From Alloalcanivorax venustensis ISO4 (GTDB taxonomy: Bacteria > Pseudomonadota > Gammaproteobacteria > Pseudomonadales > Alcanivoracaceae), in NCBI RefSeq assembly GCF_015356855.1, contig NZ_ARXR01000001.1, positions 124,001 through 188,000 of the forward strand: DNA of 64,000 nt, in the 5' to 3' direction. Positions 10,579-21,078 of the stretch are shown here, piece by piece. Under the pieces are notes generated by a model. It had not been told where the DNA came from. It ran no database searches and worked only from the letters and a program-made list of their open reading frames with translations. Position 1 is the stretch's first letter. Every line of letters begins with the position of its first letter. The translations under genes were made by a program, and so were the position numbers.

Positions 10579-11496
10579 TCAATGGGAAGCGTGCAGCACA
10601 CAAACGTGGGCGCGGTCGCCGCGCTCCACCTGCAAAGTGCTGTGGGCGATGCCGAAATGGTCATGCAGCCCCTCCGCCACCCGGTCCAGCCAGGCGTCGC
10701 CGGGGAAACCGTCCGGCATCACCAGATGGACGGTCAGCGCGCTCTCCGTGGTGCTCATGCCCCAGATGTGCAGGTCGTGGATGTCGCTGACGCCGGGCTG
10801 GTGCCGAAGCCAGGCGTCCACCTCGGCGAGGTCGATGTTCGCGGGCACCGCATTGAGGATCAGCTTCAGGGATTCGCGCAGCAAACCCCAGGTGCCGATA
10901 ACGATCACCACGGTGATCAGCAGGCTGGTCACCGGATCAAGCCAGTTCCAGCCGGTATAGAGTATCGCCAGACCGGCCAGCACCACGCCCACCGACACCG
11001 CCGCGTCGGCGGCCAGATGCAGGAAAGCACCGCGGATATTCAAATCGCCCTTGCTGCCCTTGGCGAATAACCAGGCCGACGCCAGGTTGATCAGAACACC
11101 GATGCCCGCTACCACCATAACGGTCACCGACGCCACTTCCGGCGGATCGGCGAGCCGCCGGATGGCGTCCCAGCCGATGGCGCCGCAGGCGATCAGCAGG
11201 AACATGGCGTTGGCCAGCGCCGCCAGAATCGAGCTGCCGCGCAGCCCGAAGGTAAAGCGGCTGTCCGGCGCTTTGCGCGCCAGCATCGCCCCGCCCCAGG
11301 CCAGCACCAGGCCCAGCACATCGGACAGGTTATGCCCGGCGTCGGCCATCAATGCCGAGGATTGGGCGAGGAAGCCGTACACGAATTCCACCGCCGTGAA
11401 CCCCAGGTTCAGGGTGATGGCGATCACGAAGGCGCGCCCGAAATCCTTTGGCGCGCCGTGCGGGTGAGCATGGTCATGATGGTGATGGGTGTGCAC
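10579..11496 (-). CDS. CzcD/ZitB-type CDF zinc-cadmium exporter
   Basis: It is a full-length cation diffusion facilitator (305 residues) that exchanges cytoplasmic Zn2+/Cd2+/Co2+ for protons. It begins with a His-rich segment (HTHHHHDHAHPHG). Six helices follow, with metal site A residues in MADAGHNLSDVLG and HLAADAAVSVG, then a cytoplasmic domain with the HDLHIWGMS motif and a C-terminal HVCVLHASH. A longer reading from a TTG at 11532 would start inside the -10 of the promoter. The GTG at 11496, seven bases after AAGGAG, is therefore the better start. It is the first gene of a two-gene CDF operon behind the metal-responsive promoter at 11531-11565. Confidence 0.92.
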   Translation of the reverse strand: MHTHHHHDHAHPHGAPKDFGRAFVIAITLNLGFTAVEFVYGFLAQSSALMADAGHNLSDVLGLVLAWGGAMLARKAPDSRFTFGLRGSSILAALANAMFLLIACGAIGWDAIRRLADPPEVASVTVMVVAGIGVLINLASAWLFAKGSKGDLNIRGAFLHLAADAAVSVGVVLAGLAILYTGWNWLDPVTSLLITVVIVIGTWGLLRESLKLILNAVPANIDLAEVDAWLRHQPGVSDIHDLHIWGMSTTESALTVHLVMPDGFPGDAWLDRVAEGLHDHFGIAHSTLQVERGDRAHVCVLHASH

Positions 11497-11530
11497 TGGC
11501 CGGCTCCTTCGATCCGTTTCCGCACATTCC

Positions 11531-11565
11531 AATACCTGTAGCCACTACAGGGTCAAGCCCGATCA
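11531..11565 (-). promoter_or_regulatory. MerR-family metal-responsive promoter/operator, copy 1
   Basis: Read leftward, the site has -35 TTGACC, a perfect dyad CCTGTAGTGGCTACAGG, and -10 TGGAAT after an over-long 19-base spacer. That geometry is the hallmark of promoters remodelled by MerR-family activators (ZntR, CadR, PbrR). It drives the CDF pair 11496-9902. All 35 bases are identical to 18200-18234. The dyad core CTGTAG-N3-CTACAG also recurs at the promoter of the MerR gene at 18941. Confidence 0.85.
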
Positions 11566-11654
11566 GAAAGAGGACTTCGGCCTGGTCCTCGACCGGTACC
11601 GGCGACGCACAGGCACGGCCAGTAGTTCATCGTCAATCCCATATCATACTGACG

Positions 11655-11676
11655 GGGCGCCCAAACGGTGGCGCCC
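11655..11676. terminator. GC-rich stem-loop after czcA
   Basis: GGGCGCC (11655-11661) and GGCGCCC (11670-11676) form a 7-bp stem with an 8-base loop, about 20 bases past the czcA stop. No good T-run follows in the leftward transcript, so if it terminates czcA it is not a canonical rho-independent site. It separates czcA from the internal CDF promoter. Confidence 0.4.
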
Positions 11677-11697
11677 TGTTTCGGGTTAAGGTCCAGG

Positions 11698-14832
<3,135 letters not shown>

Positions 14833-14847
14833 TTAGTGCTTAAGCAC

Positions 14848-16071
14848 TTAGTGGCCGTGAGTGGCGCCGTCTTTAAGGACGTCGGCCTTGATTAGGAAAC
14901 TGTTTTCAGTCACGTATTCGGTGCCTGGCTCCAAACCACCGGTGACTTCCACGTAATCCGCGCCACTCATGCCTTGTTTGATCATCCGCACTTCATACTT
15001 TTCATCGAAGCGGGCAAACACTACCGGCATGTCGCGGAAACTCTGAATCGCTTCCCGGCGTACCGCCAACGGCACCGTCTTCTTTTCAATCACCACCTGG
15101 GCACCAATCAACATGCCAGGGCGCAGATCGGCGGGTGGGTCGTTGACCACTACCCGCGCCCGGGTGACCTGACTGTCCTCGTCAGCTCGGGGGTACAGGT
15201 AATCCACTGCGCCCAACACAGTAGCGTCGTCCGCTCGGCGCACAGCCTGCCCTGGGGACACAGCGTCCAGATCACGAGGGAACAGATGCAGCTCCAGCCA
15301 AAGGGTGGAGAAATCGCCGATCTCAACAATTGGTTCGCCGCTGGTGGCCGCTCCGGCGTTCAGAAAGCGCTCTGTAATCACGCCATCCGCCGGTGCGGTC
15401 ACCGTCTGCAGGGTGAGGCTCTCCCGGGCTTCCACCCGCGCCAGCGGCTGGCCTTTTTTTACCCGGTCGCCCACCGACACCAGCACCCGCTCAACCGTGC
15501 CCGGATAGCGGGCGGTGACCCGGTATAGTTTGTCTGGATCTGCTTCGACCCGGCCGGTGACCTGGCGCGTGCGCTCCAGGGTTCGCTCACCGGCGATTTC
15601 GGTACCGAGACCGGAGGCTTTCGCCAGACGTTCAGGGATAAGGGTGCGGCCTTCATGGTTTTCGAAACGCCACTGATACGTCTCTCCGTCCAGGCTGGCT
15701 TCCACGGTGACATCAAAGGAATGCGGTTCGGCCACTGGCTGTTGGCCCAGCAAGTAGTCACGCTCCGGGACAAAGGTAATACGGTCTCGCTGTCCGCCCA
15801 GACGGTCCAGCCTGATGGTCAAATCTACTTGATCCGGGTCCAGGGGTTTTCCGTTCCGGTAAGCGTAGACTCGATATTCAGGTGGAACGCCATCTTCAAA
15901 TATCGTCAGCTCCAGACCGAATTCATTTTTCTCCAGCAGGCGTCCCCCGTGCGGCCCCTCACGCTCCTGGCGTTCAGCATGATCGCCACCACTCGCGCCT
16001 GCCGCCCAGGCACCGGTGGTGACAGCAGATAGCAGGCCAGCGTACAACACACTCAGAATAAATCGGTTCAT
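14848..16071 (-). CDS. czcB: CzcB-type membrane fusion protein (block 1)
   Basis: It is the periplasmic adaptor of the RND pump, 407 residues. It has a cleavable signal peptide (ending TGAWA), then a His/Glu-rich N-terminal region (GGDHAERQEREGPHGGRLL). A domain seen in CzcB but not in drug-pump adaptors follows, then the lipoyl halves (YPGTVERVLVSVGDRVKKGQPLA and TAPADGVITERFLNAGAA) and the barrel domains. It ends GATHGH. The start overlaps the czcC stop by four bases (ATGA). It delivers periplasmic metal to CzcA and docks CzcC. Confidence 0.92.
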   Translation of the reverse strand: MNRFILSVLYAGLLSAVTTGAWAAGASGGDHAERQEREGPHGGRLLEKNEFGLELTIFEDGVPPEYRVYAYRNGKPLDPDQVDLTIRLDRLGGQRDRITFVPERDYLLGQQPVAEPHSFDVTVEASLDGETYQWRFENHEGRTLIPERLAKASGLGTEIAGERTLERTRQVTGRVEADPDKLYRVTARYPGTVERVLVSVGDRVKKGQPLARVEARESLTLQTVTAPADGVITERFLNAGAATSGEPIVEIGDFSTLWLELHLFPRDLDAVSPGQAVRRADDATVLGAVDYLYPRADEDSQVTRARVVVNDPPADLRPGMLIGAQVVIEKKTVPLAVRREAIQSFRDMPVVFARFDEKYEVRMIKQGMSGADYVEVTGGLEPGTEYVTENSFLIKADVLKDGATHGH

Positions 16072-17363
16072 TGGGAATCTCCTTGCGCACGCGCTTCGGC
16101 GGCCAGGGAAGTGCCGGTCAGGCGCTCCAGTTCATTGCGTTGCTGATGAAAGCCCTCAGCCAGGTCGGTAACTCGACGCTCCAGGGCCAGACGGGAATGA
16201 GCGGCGTCAATCAGGTCAAGGACGCTGTAGCGCCCGCGACGATAGCCGGCCTGGACTTCCTCGTAGAGCCGCCGGGCTTCCGGCAGGGATTGCTCCAGAA
16301 TCGAGCGGACCTCGGTGCGGCGTTGTTGTAGCTCCAGGTACAAGCCCTCCACCAGCGACAACAGCTCGATGCGCGCGGCACTTCTGCGCGACTCGAGAAG
16401 GTCCACTTCAGCCAGCCGAAGGGCCTCGTTACCACGATTGGGGTTGCTCAGATTAAGCGGCATGGAGAACCCCAACACCGCGGCTTGATCGCCACTGGAT
16501 TCATCATGCCGAGCGCCCACGGAAAAGCGTACGTCACGGCTGCCATTGGCTTGCGCCAACCGGGCCCGGGCCTCAGCGAGACGGGTTAGAGAAGCGAATT
16601 CGCGCAACCTCGGCGCCTGATCCAGACGTCCGCGCCATTGCTTCAAACCGGGAAGGTCCGGCAAGGGCAGCAGCTCTTCGGCGGCACGCAAACCTTGCTC
16701 ACCGGTCTCTCCCCACAGGGCAGCAAGCCGTTGGCTGGCGGAACGGCGATCCATGCGGGACCGTTCCAGGTCTCGTTCCGCCGCCTGCCGGGACAGCACC
16801 AAACGACGCCGTTCGGATGACGGAGCGGCGCCAGCGGCAACGCGCCGCTGGGCGGCCTGTTCGGCGTCACCGGCCAGGCCCAGGGCCTTCTCGGCCAGGG
16901 TCACGCGGCGCTCGGCGGCGACAAGCGCCAAGTAGCGCCGGTTCGCTTCGCCAAGCAAGTCAAGACGCGCGAGATCGTAGTCCAGACGACTCACTTCTCC
17001 GGCCCGGCGAGCACTCTCCATCCGGGCGTCGCGCTGACCGCCCAACTCGACGGTCTGGCTCAAAGCCAACGTGACTTCCGCACCGTCGGTGCCGGCCCAT
17101 TGCCCGGAGCCGGCGATATTTTCCACTTCCAGGGAGACTTCGGTACTGGGGCGGATGCCCGCTTGAACAACGGCCGCATCAGCGGCGCGGAAACGATAGG
17201 GGTATTCATCCAGACCAGGGTTGCGCTCGAGCACCCGGGACAGGACGGTCGTCAGATTCACGGATTTCAAATCGATGGTGTCGGCGCCGGTGGCCAAGGG
17301 CCAGACCAGCACTAGACCGCCGAACACGACGGCAAGGCCGCCGCACAAAGTACGGTGATGCAT
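16068..17363 (-). CDS. czcC: CzcC-type outer membrane channel (block 1)
   Basis: It is a TolC-superfamily outer membrane factor of the CzcC branch, 431 residues. I prefer the ATG at 17363, which places the signal peptide MHHRTLCGGLAVVFGGLVLVW at the N-terminus; an ATG at 17414 would add 17 basic residues before it. Two OEP repeats with coiled coils are present, including SQTVELGGQRDARMESARR, typical of CzcC. The gene lies 59 bases after the small His/Cys protein and overlaps czcB by four bases. No lipobox is evident. Confidence 0.9.
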   Translation of the reverse strand: MHHRTLCGGLAVVFGGLVLVWPLATGADTIDLKSVNLTTVLSRVLERNPGLDEYPYRFRAADAAVVQAGIRPSTEVSLEVENIAGSGQWAGTDGAEVTLALSQTVELGGQRDARMESARRAGEVSRLDYDLARLDLLGEANRRYLALVAAERRVTLAEKALGLAGDAEQAAQRRVAAGAAPSSERRRLVLSRQAAERDLERSRMDRRSASQRLAALWGETGEQGLRAAEELLPLPDLPGLKQWRGRLDQAPRLREFASLTRLAEARARLAQANGSRDVRFSVGARHDESSGDQAAVLGFSMPLNLSNPNRGNEALRLAEVDLLESRRSAARIELLSLVEGLYLELQQRRTEVRSILEQSLPEARRLYEEVQAGYRRGRYSVLDLIDAAHSRLALERRVTDLAEGFHQQRNELERLTGTSLAAEARAQGDSQ

Positions 17364-17422
17364 GAAACTATGCTCCAAATACGGGAAACGACGGCGCGGG
17401 ACGCCGGAGGTCATTCAGTACG

Positions 17423-17761
17423 CTAGAACGACACCGTATTCGGTGGGGGAACGGGAGGTTGGCGCCCAGACAGCACTGCGCCCGGACGCGGATTCGGCGG
17501 CCAGGTGTTGCCAAGAGCGAAGTGGGCACCCGCCACGCTGGCGCTTAAAGGCGCGTAGCAAGCGGGGTTGTGACAATCATGATAACCGCCATCGTCGGCG
17601 TCCATCGGAAAAGCAGCTGAAACGTTTTTAATATCACCGTCGGCGTGCAACGACAGGCCTGGAGTGTCATGGCTGGCATGGATGGTGGAATCTCCCGCCA
17701 CCACCAGCCCGTTAACGGCCAGGAACACAACCAGCATTGCTGCGACCCAACGTTTCAACAT
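17423..17761 (-). CDS. Small secreted His/Cys protein in CzcI position
   Basis: The 112-residue protein has an N-terminal signal or anchor helix (MLKRWVAAMLVVFLAVNGLVVAGD), an acidic/His middle part, a metal-ligand cluster HDCHNPACYAPL, and a Pro-rich tail. It sits directly before czcC, the place of CzcI in Cupriavidus czc operons and of similar small proteins elsewhere. It may buffer or sense periplasmic metal, but sequence resemblance to CzcI is weak by eye. The second czc operon has a counterpart of exactly the same length (32634-32972). Confidence 0.65.
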   Translation of the reverse strand: MLKRWVAAMLVVFLAVNGLVVAGDSTIHASHDTPGLSLHADGDIKNVSAAFPMDADDGGYHDCHNPACYAPLSASVAGAHFALGNTWPPNPRPGAVLSGRQPPVPPPNTVSF

Positions 17762-17817
17762 GCACACCACCTTAATCAGAGCGGAAACAGTACGGCAACG
17801 CGCGCATGGCGTCAAAA

Positions 17818-18159
17818 TCACCGTCGGCGCAATAGGGCCACCAGATCAGCGGGTATCGGCATCGGCTTGATCGGGCTGACATCCGCGCCGCCGGTGTTAC
17901 CGGCGGGCACCCAGATTCGTGACAGCAGTAATGCCGCCACCAGTCGCGGTAACTGACCCCGGACCTCCCGAGCATCCCTGCGTCTCCACCCCACTCGCAG
18001 CATCCACCAATGCGCGAGGGTGTGCGGGCCGATAAACCGTTGTCCGATAATGTGCGCTCGCTCAAGATGACGGAACGCCGCTTGCCAGTCGCCTTCCTGA
18101 TAGGCGAGGCGCGCGAGATCCATTTCATGGCGGAAAGCCCGGCGAAGGCGAGGTTTCAT
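17818..18159 (-). CDS. DUF3703 family protein of metal-resistance operons
   Basis: It is a 113-residue cytoplasmic protein, rich in Arg, Ala, Leu and His, with the DUF3703 features F.HEMDLARLAYQEGDWQAAFRHLERAHIIGQ and HTLAHWWMLRVGWRRRD. The family occurs almost only beside heavy-metal efflux genes. The helical pattern resembles a TPR-like repeat; biochemical function is unknown. It is the first gene after the metal-responsive promoter at 18200-18234 and so leads the DUF3703-czcI-czcC-czcB-czcA operon. Confidence 0.8.
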   Translation of the reverse strand: MKPRLRRAFRHEMDLARLAYQEGDWQAAFRHLERAHIIGQRFIGPHTLAHWWMLRVGWRRRDAREVRGQLPRLVAALLLSRIWVPAGNTGGADVSPIKPMPIPADLVALLRRR

Positions 18160-18199
18160 GGACCCGTCCTGCTTTCAGTGAACTCAGGATGTCAATTGA

Positions 18200-18234
18200 A
18201 ATACCTGTAGCCACTACAGGGTCAAGCCCGATCA
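18200..18234 (-). promoter_or_regulatory. MerR-family metal-responsive promoter/operator, copy 2
   Basis: It is identical over 35 bases to 11531-11565. Read leftward: -35 TTGACC (18220-18225 on the other strand), the dyad CCTGTAGTGGCTACAGG, a 19-base spacer, and -10 TTCAAT, a better -10 than copy 1. It drives the DUF3703-czc operon. The stop codon of vapC lies within its -35 hexamer. Confidence 0.87.
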
Positions 18235-18611
18235 TGAATCATCGGCCCCGGTGCGCCGTCCACGCCCAGGTCTCGCGCCACCTCGGCGAGCCGCTTGTCC
18301 CGGGTCCACAGACAAGTGGCGTGACTGAGCAGCGTTGCGGCCAGCAGATGCGCGTCGATGAAACCGATACCCCGCCCCATCAGACCGTGCCGCTCGATCA
18401 GGAACAACACCTCGTCCTGGTCCGCGACCGGCACCGGTGGCAACCCCCGCAGCAAATCCAGCACCTCGCGGCGGCGGCTCAGGTTGCCGCAGGCCAGCTC
18501 GCCGACCACGAAGGGGTGTATCCGCGCCTGGTTACGCTCCAACAGGCGGGCCAGCTCCCGGTCGCCGGCGCGCAGATGGTCCACCCACACCGACGTGTCC
18601 ACCAGAATCAT
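18222..18611 (-). CDS. VapC-like PIN-domain toxin
   Basis: It is a PIN-domain ribonuclease of 129 residues. It has the four acidic landmarks: D5 in MILVDTSVWVDHL, the central VGELACG Glu, and the FIDAHLLAA and WTRDKRL Asp residues. VapC toxins cleave tRNA or rRNA when the antitoxin is lost. The start overlaps the antitoxin stop by four bases, the usual vapBC arrangement. Its own stop lies within the -35 of the metal operon promoter, so read-through from vapBC could feed into DUF3703-czcCBA. Confidence 0.88.
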   Translation of the reverse strand: MILVDTSVWVDHLRAGDRELARLLERNQARIHPFVVGELACGNLSRRREVLDLLRGLPPVPVADQDEVLFLIERHGLMGRGIGFIDAHLLAATLLSHATCLWTRDKRLAEVARDLGVDGAPGPMIHDRA

Positions 18612-18796
18612 GGCCGGCGGCGCCCGGGCACCGCCAGATCCGGCTCGGAGCCGCCCAGGCGCGCCAGCCGCAAGGCGCTCTCCCGTTCGATCAATGCCAC
18701 CAGGGCATCACGGATAATCTGGGTACGTTCCTTAACGCCGGTGAGCCGCTGGGCCTCGGCCAGCAAGTCGTCATCGATATTGATCGTGGTCCGCAT
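18608..18796 (-). CDS. VapB-like antitoxin
   Basis: It is a 62-residue ribbon-helix-helix type antitoxin: MRTTINIDDDLLAEAQRLTGV gives the beta-strand and first helix, followed by the helix REALV-like segment (IRDALVALIERE) and a basic, Pro-rich tail expected to wrap the toxin. The ATG at 18796 follows GAGGAGC. A longer start would add only a few residues. VapB represses its own promoter together with VapC; candidate direct repeats lie at 18827-18846. Confidence 0.85.
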   Translation of the reverse strand: MRTTINIDDDLLAEAQRLTGVKERTQIIRDALVALIERESALRLARLGGSEPDLAVPGRRRP

Positions 18797-18826
18797 CCTG
18801 CTGCTCCTCTCCAAGTGTCAGGTTAG

Positions 18827-18846
18827 CACCAAATATGTCACCAAAT
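18827..18846. promoter_or_regulatory. Candidate VapB operator direct repeats
   Basis: CACCAAAT occurs twice in direct orientation, at 18827-18834 and 18839-18846, 12 bases start to start. It lies about 30 bases before the vapB start. Ribbon-helix-helix antitoxins often bind such tandem repeats. No binding evidence is available from the sequence. Confidence 0.4.
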
Positions 18847-18907
18847 GATGCTTATTTCAATGCCCAGGATTGGCGGTTTCGCTGACCTCGCCATTTCGGT
18901 TAAATAG

Positions 18908-18922
18908 CTGTAGTCACTACAG
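18908..18922. promoter_or_regulatory. MerR-type dyad at the regulator's own promoter
   Basis: CTGTAGTCACTACAG is a perfect dyad with the same arms (CTGTAG/CTACAG) as the two 35-bp metal promoters. It ends 18 bases before the ATG of the MerR gene. No TTGACC -35 stands next to it, so autoregulation here would differ in layout from the target promoters, probably repression. Confidence 0.65.
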
Positions 18923-18940
18923 ATAGACGAGGGAAGCCGC

Positions 18941-19357
18941 ATGCTTTCAATCGGCGAGTTAAGCCGCGCCACCGACTGCAAGGTGGAGACCATCCGCTAC
19001 TACGAAAAGATCGGCCTGATGCCCGAGCCGGCGCGCAGTGCCGGCAACCAGCGGCGCTACGGCGAGCGCCACCGGGACCGGCTGCATTTCATTCGCCACT
19101 CCCGGCAGTTGGGCTTCAGCATCGAGGCGATCCGCGAGCTGCTCAGCCTGGCCGACCACGACCACCAGGACTGCGCCGCCGTGGACGCCCTGACCCGGCA
19201 CCACCGCCAGGAAGTGGAAGCACGCATCCGCTCCCTGGCGGCGCTGCGCGATGAACTCGACCGCATGCTGCGCGACTGCGCCGGCGGCGACATCGCCCAC
19301 TGCGGCGTAATCCAGACGCTGGCCGACCACGGCCGCTGCGACAGCGAGCATATCTAG
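18941..19357 (+). CDS. MerR-family metal-responsive regulator
   Basis: It is a 138-residue MerR activator. The winged helix is at residues 1-70 (IGELSRATDCKVETIRYYEKIGLMPEP), followed by the dimerisation helix (about 80-112). The C-terminal metal-binding region contains C113 and C121, with an extra C133 and His residues; C78 precedes the long helix. This Cys pattern fits sensors of Zn, Cd or Pb rather than Cu. The CTGTAG-N3-CTACAG dyad occurs at its own promoter and at both target promoters at 11.5 and 18.2 kb, so it is the likely regulator of the whole first metal block. Its stop overlaps that of the convergent next gene inside CTAG. Confidence 0.9.
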   Translation: MLSIGELSRATDCKVETIRYYEKIGLMPEPARSAGNQRRYGERHRDRLHFIRHSRQLGFSIEAIRELLSLADHDHQDCAAVDALTRHHRQEVEARIRSLAALRDELDRMLRDCAGGDIAHCGVIQTLADHGRCDSEHI

Positions 19358-19986
19358 GCCAGGCGAACGTCCCGGGCGCGCCGGTTAAAGTCCGCCAGCA
19401 CCGCGTCGATGGACGGCTCCAGGTCGATGCCGCTGTTGATCAGCAGCCCCGCCACCATTTCGTAATGCCCCACTAGAACGGTGATCTCCACCAGCGCGGC
19501 GGGCTTGAAGTGCCCGGCCAGGACCTGCCAGTTGGCGTCGCTGATCAGTTTTTCCCGGCACAGATCGTCACAGGCGCGCAGGGCGGCGGCATGGCTCGGG
19601 TCGGCGTCATCATGTCCGGTCGCCAGCGCCACGATGTCCGCGTCCGAGACCCCGGCGGATAGCGCGATCTCCACATGCTGCCCCCATTCATAACGGCTGC
19701 GGCAATGCCAGGCGGTGCGCAGGATCAGTTTTTCGCGCAGGTCGGCGGGCAATCTGCCGAACGGCATCAGCCGCGACGCGAACCACAGCCACGGCCAGAA
19801 CAGACGACGATTGGTGTTCAAGACGGGAAAGATGCGCGGTAGCTCTTCGCGCCCGAACAGTCTGCTGACGCCCGAGATAGCGCGGAACGCGACGCCCCGT
19901 TGCGATGGCGGCGGCGGTGGCAGGCGCGTTTCGACGGGCTGCCGCCAGCCGCCCTCGGGTTGCAGATAATCCTCCACTGCGGTCAT
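19354..19986 (-). CDS. Carboxymuconolactone decarboxylase-family protein
   Basis: It is a 210-residue AhpD/CMD-like protein. The core reads LREKLILRTAWHCRSRYEWGQHVEIALSAGVSDADIVAL, where the usual CxxC/H redox motif is degenerate: one Cys and a downstream His remain. The start at 19986 follows AGGAG. Such proteins include decarboxylases and peroxidase partners, but many have no known substrate. It faces the MerR gene convergently, with stop codons overlapping, and is not obviously part of the metal block. Confidence 0.8.
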   Translation of the reverse strand: MTAVEDYLQPEGGWRQPVETRLPPPPPSQRGVAFRAISGVSRLFGREELPRIFPVLNTNRRLFWPWLWFASRLMPFGRLPADLREKLILRTAWHCRSRYEWGQHVEIALSAGVSDADIVALATGHDDADPSHAAALRACDDLCREKLISDANWQVLAGHFKPAALVEITVLVGHYEMVAGLLINSGIDLEPSIDAVLADFNRRARDVRLA

Positions 19987-20143
19987 CGGGTTTCTCCTGT
20001 CTGGACCGGGACAAAGGCGCGTTCGAGTATCGCACGGTGAGGAGTTCGCGGATCGGTACGCCCGATTTATGGCCCAGCCGGACGGGACCACGCGCAACGG
20101 CCAGGGCAGGATAAAGCCACTGTGCCACCAAGGAGCCCCGGCA

Positions 20144-20992
20144 ATGACCGATCTCTATAACAAGAAGTGTTTTATCACCGGCGCCGCCAGCGGCATCGGC
20201 CGCGCCGCCGCGCTGGAAAGCGCGCGCCGGGGGGCAATCCTGTTCCTCACCGACATCAACGGGGAGGCGCTGGAGAACACGGTTCGCGAGATTGAGACGG
20301 CGGGCGGCTCGGTGGCGTCGAGCCGCGCCCTGGACATCGCCGACCATGCGGCGGTCAAGGCGTTCGCCGAGGACATCCACGCCGGGCACGGCAGCATGGA
20401 CGTGCTGATGAACATCGCCGGTATCGCCATCTGGGGGCCGGTGGAAAAGCTGCAGCACAAACATTGGCGCGCCCTGGTGGACGTCAACCTGATGGGCCCG
20501 GTGCACGTGTTCGAATATTTTCTGCCGGCCATGGTGGCGGCCGGCCGGGGCGGCCATGTGATGACGGTGTCCTCGGCGGCGGGGCTGTTCGGCCTGCCCT
20601 GGCACGCCGCCTACAACGCCAGCAAGTTCGGCCTGCGCGGCATCAGCGAGGCGATGCGCTACGACCTGCGCCGGCACCGCATCAAGGTCAGCCTGGCCTG
20701 CCCCGGCGCGGTGGACACCGGCCTGGTACAGACCCTGGATATCGTCGGTATCGACCAGACCGCCCCGGACGTGGTCCGGCTCAAGAAACGTTTCCAGAAG
20801 CACGCGGTGACACCGGAAAAGGCGGCCACCGCGATCCTCGAAGGCGTCCGCCGCAACCGCTACCTGATCTACACCTCGCCGGAGATTCGTGTCGGCTATT
20901 GGTTCAAGCGCAAGTTCGCCTGGCCGTTCGAGATGGTCATCCGCCTGCTGGGCCGGCAACTGGACACGGTGGCCCGCAACCAGCAGTCGTGA
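20144..20992 (+). CDS. Short-chain dehydrogenase/reductase
   Basis: It is a classical SDR of 282 residues with the cofactor motif TGAASGIG, the NIAG motif, catalytic Ser in SSAAG and YNASK. The loop after strand 2 begins LTDIN, and the Asp suggests NAD(H) preference. The C-terminal part (VTPEKAATAILEGVRRNRYLIYTSPEIRVGYWFKRKF) is a membrane-leaning extension found in acyl/steroid-type SDRs. AAGGAG precedes the ATG at 20144. Substrate unknown. Confidence 0.87.
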   Translation: MTDLYNKKCFITGAASGIGRAAALESARRGAILFLTDINGEALENTVREIETAGGSVASSRALDIADHAAVKAFAEDIHAGHGSMDVLMNIAGIAIWGPVEKLQHKHWRALVDVNLMGPVHVFEYFLPAMVAAGRGGHVMTVSSAAGLFGLPWHAAYNASKFGLRGISEAMRYDLRRHRIKVSLACPGAVDTGLVQTLDIVGIDQTAPDVVRLKKRFQKHAVTPEKAATAILEGVRRNRYLIYTSPEIRVGYWFKRKFAWPFEMVIRLLGRQLDTVARNQQS

Positions 20993-21078
20993 ATCGGCGA
21001 AACAGGTAGGTCGCTTTATTGACGTATCGGCGTTAGAATCGCCGCCGTCTTTTCCCCTGTCCTGCCTGGAAGTCCGCC

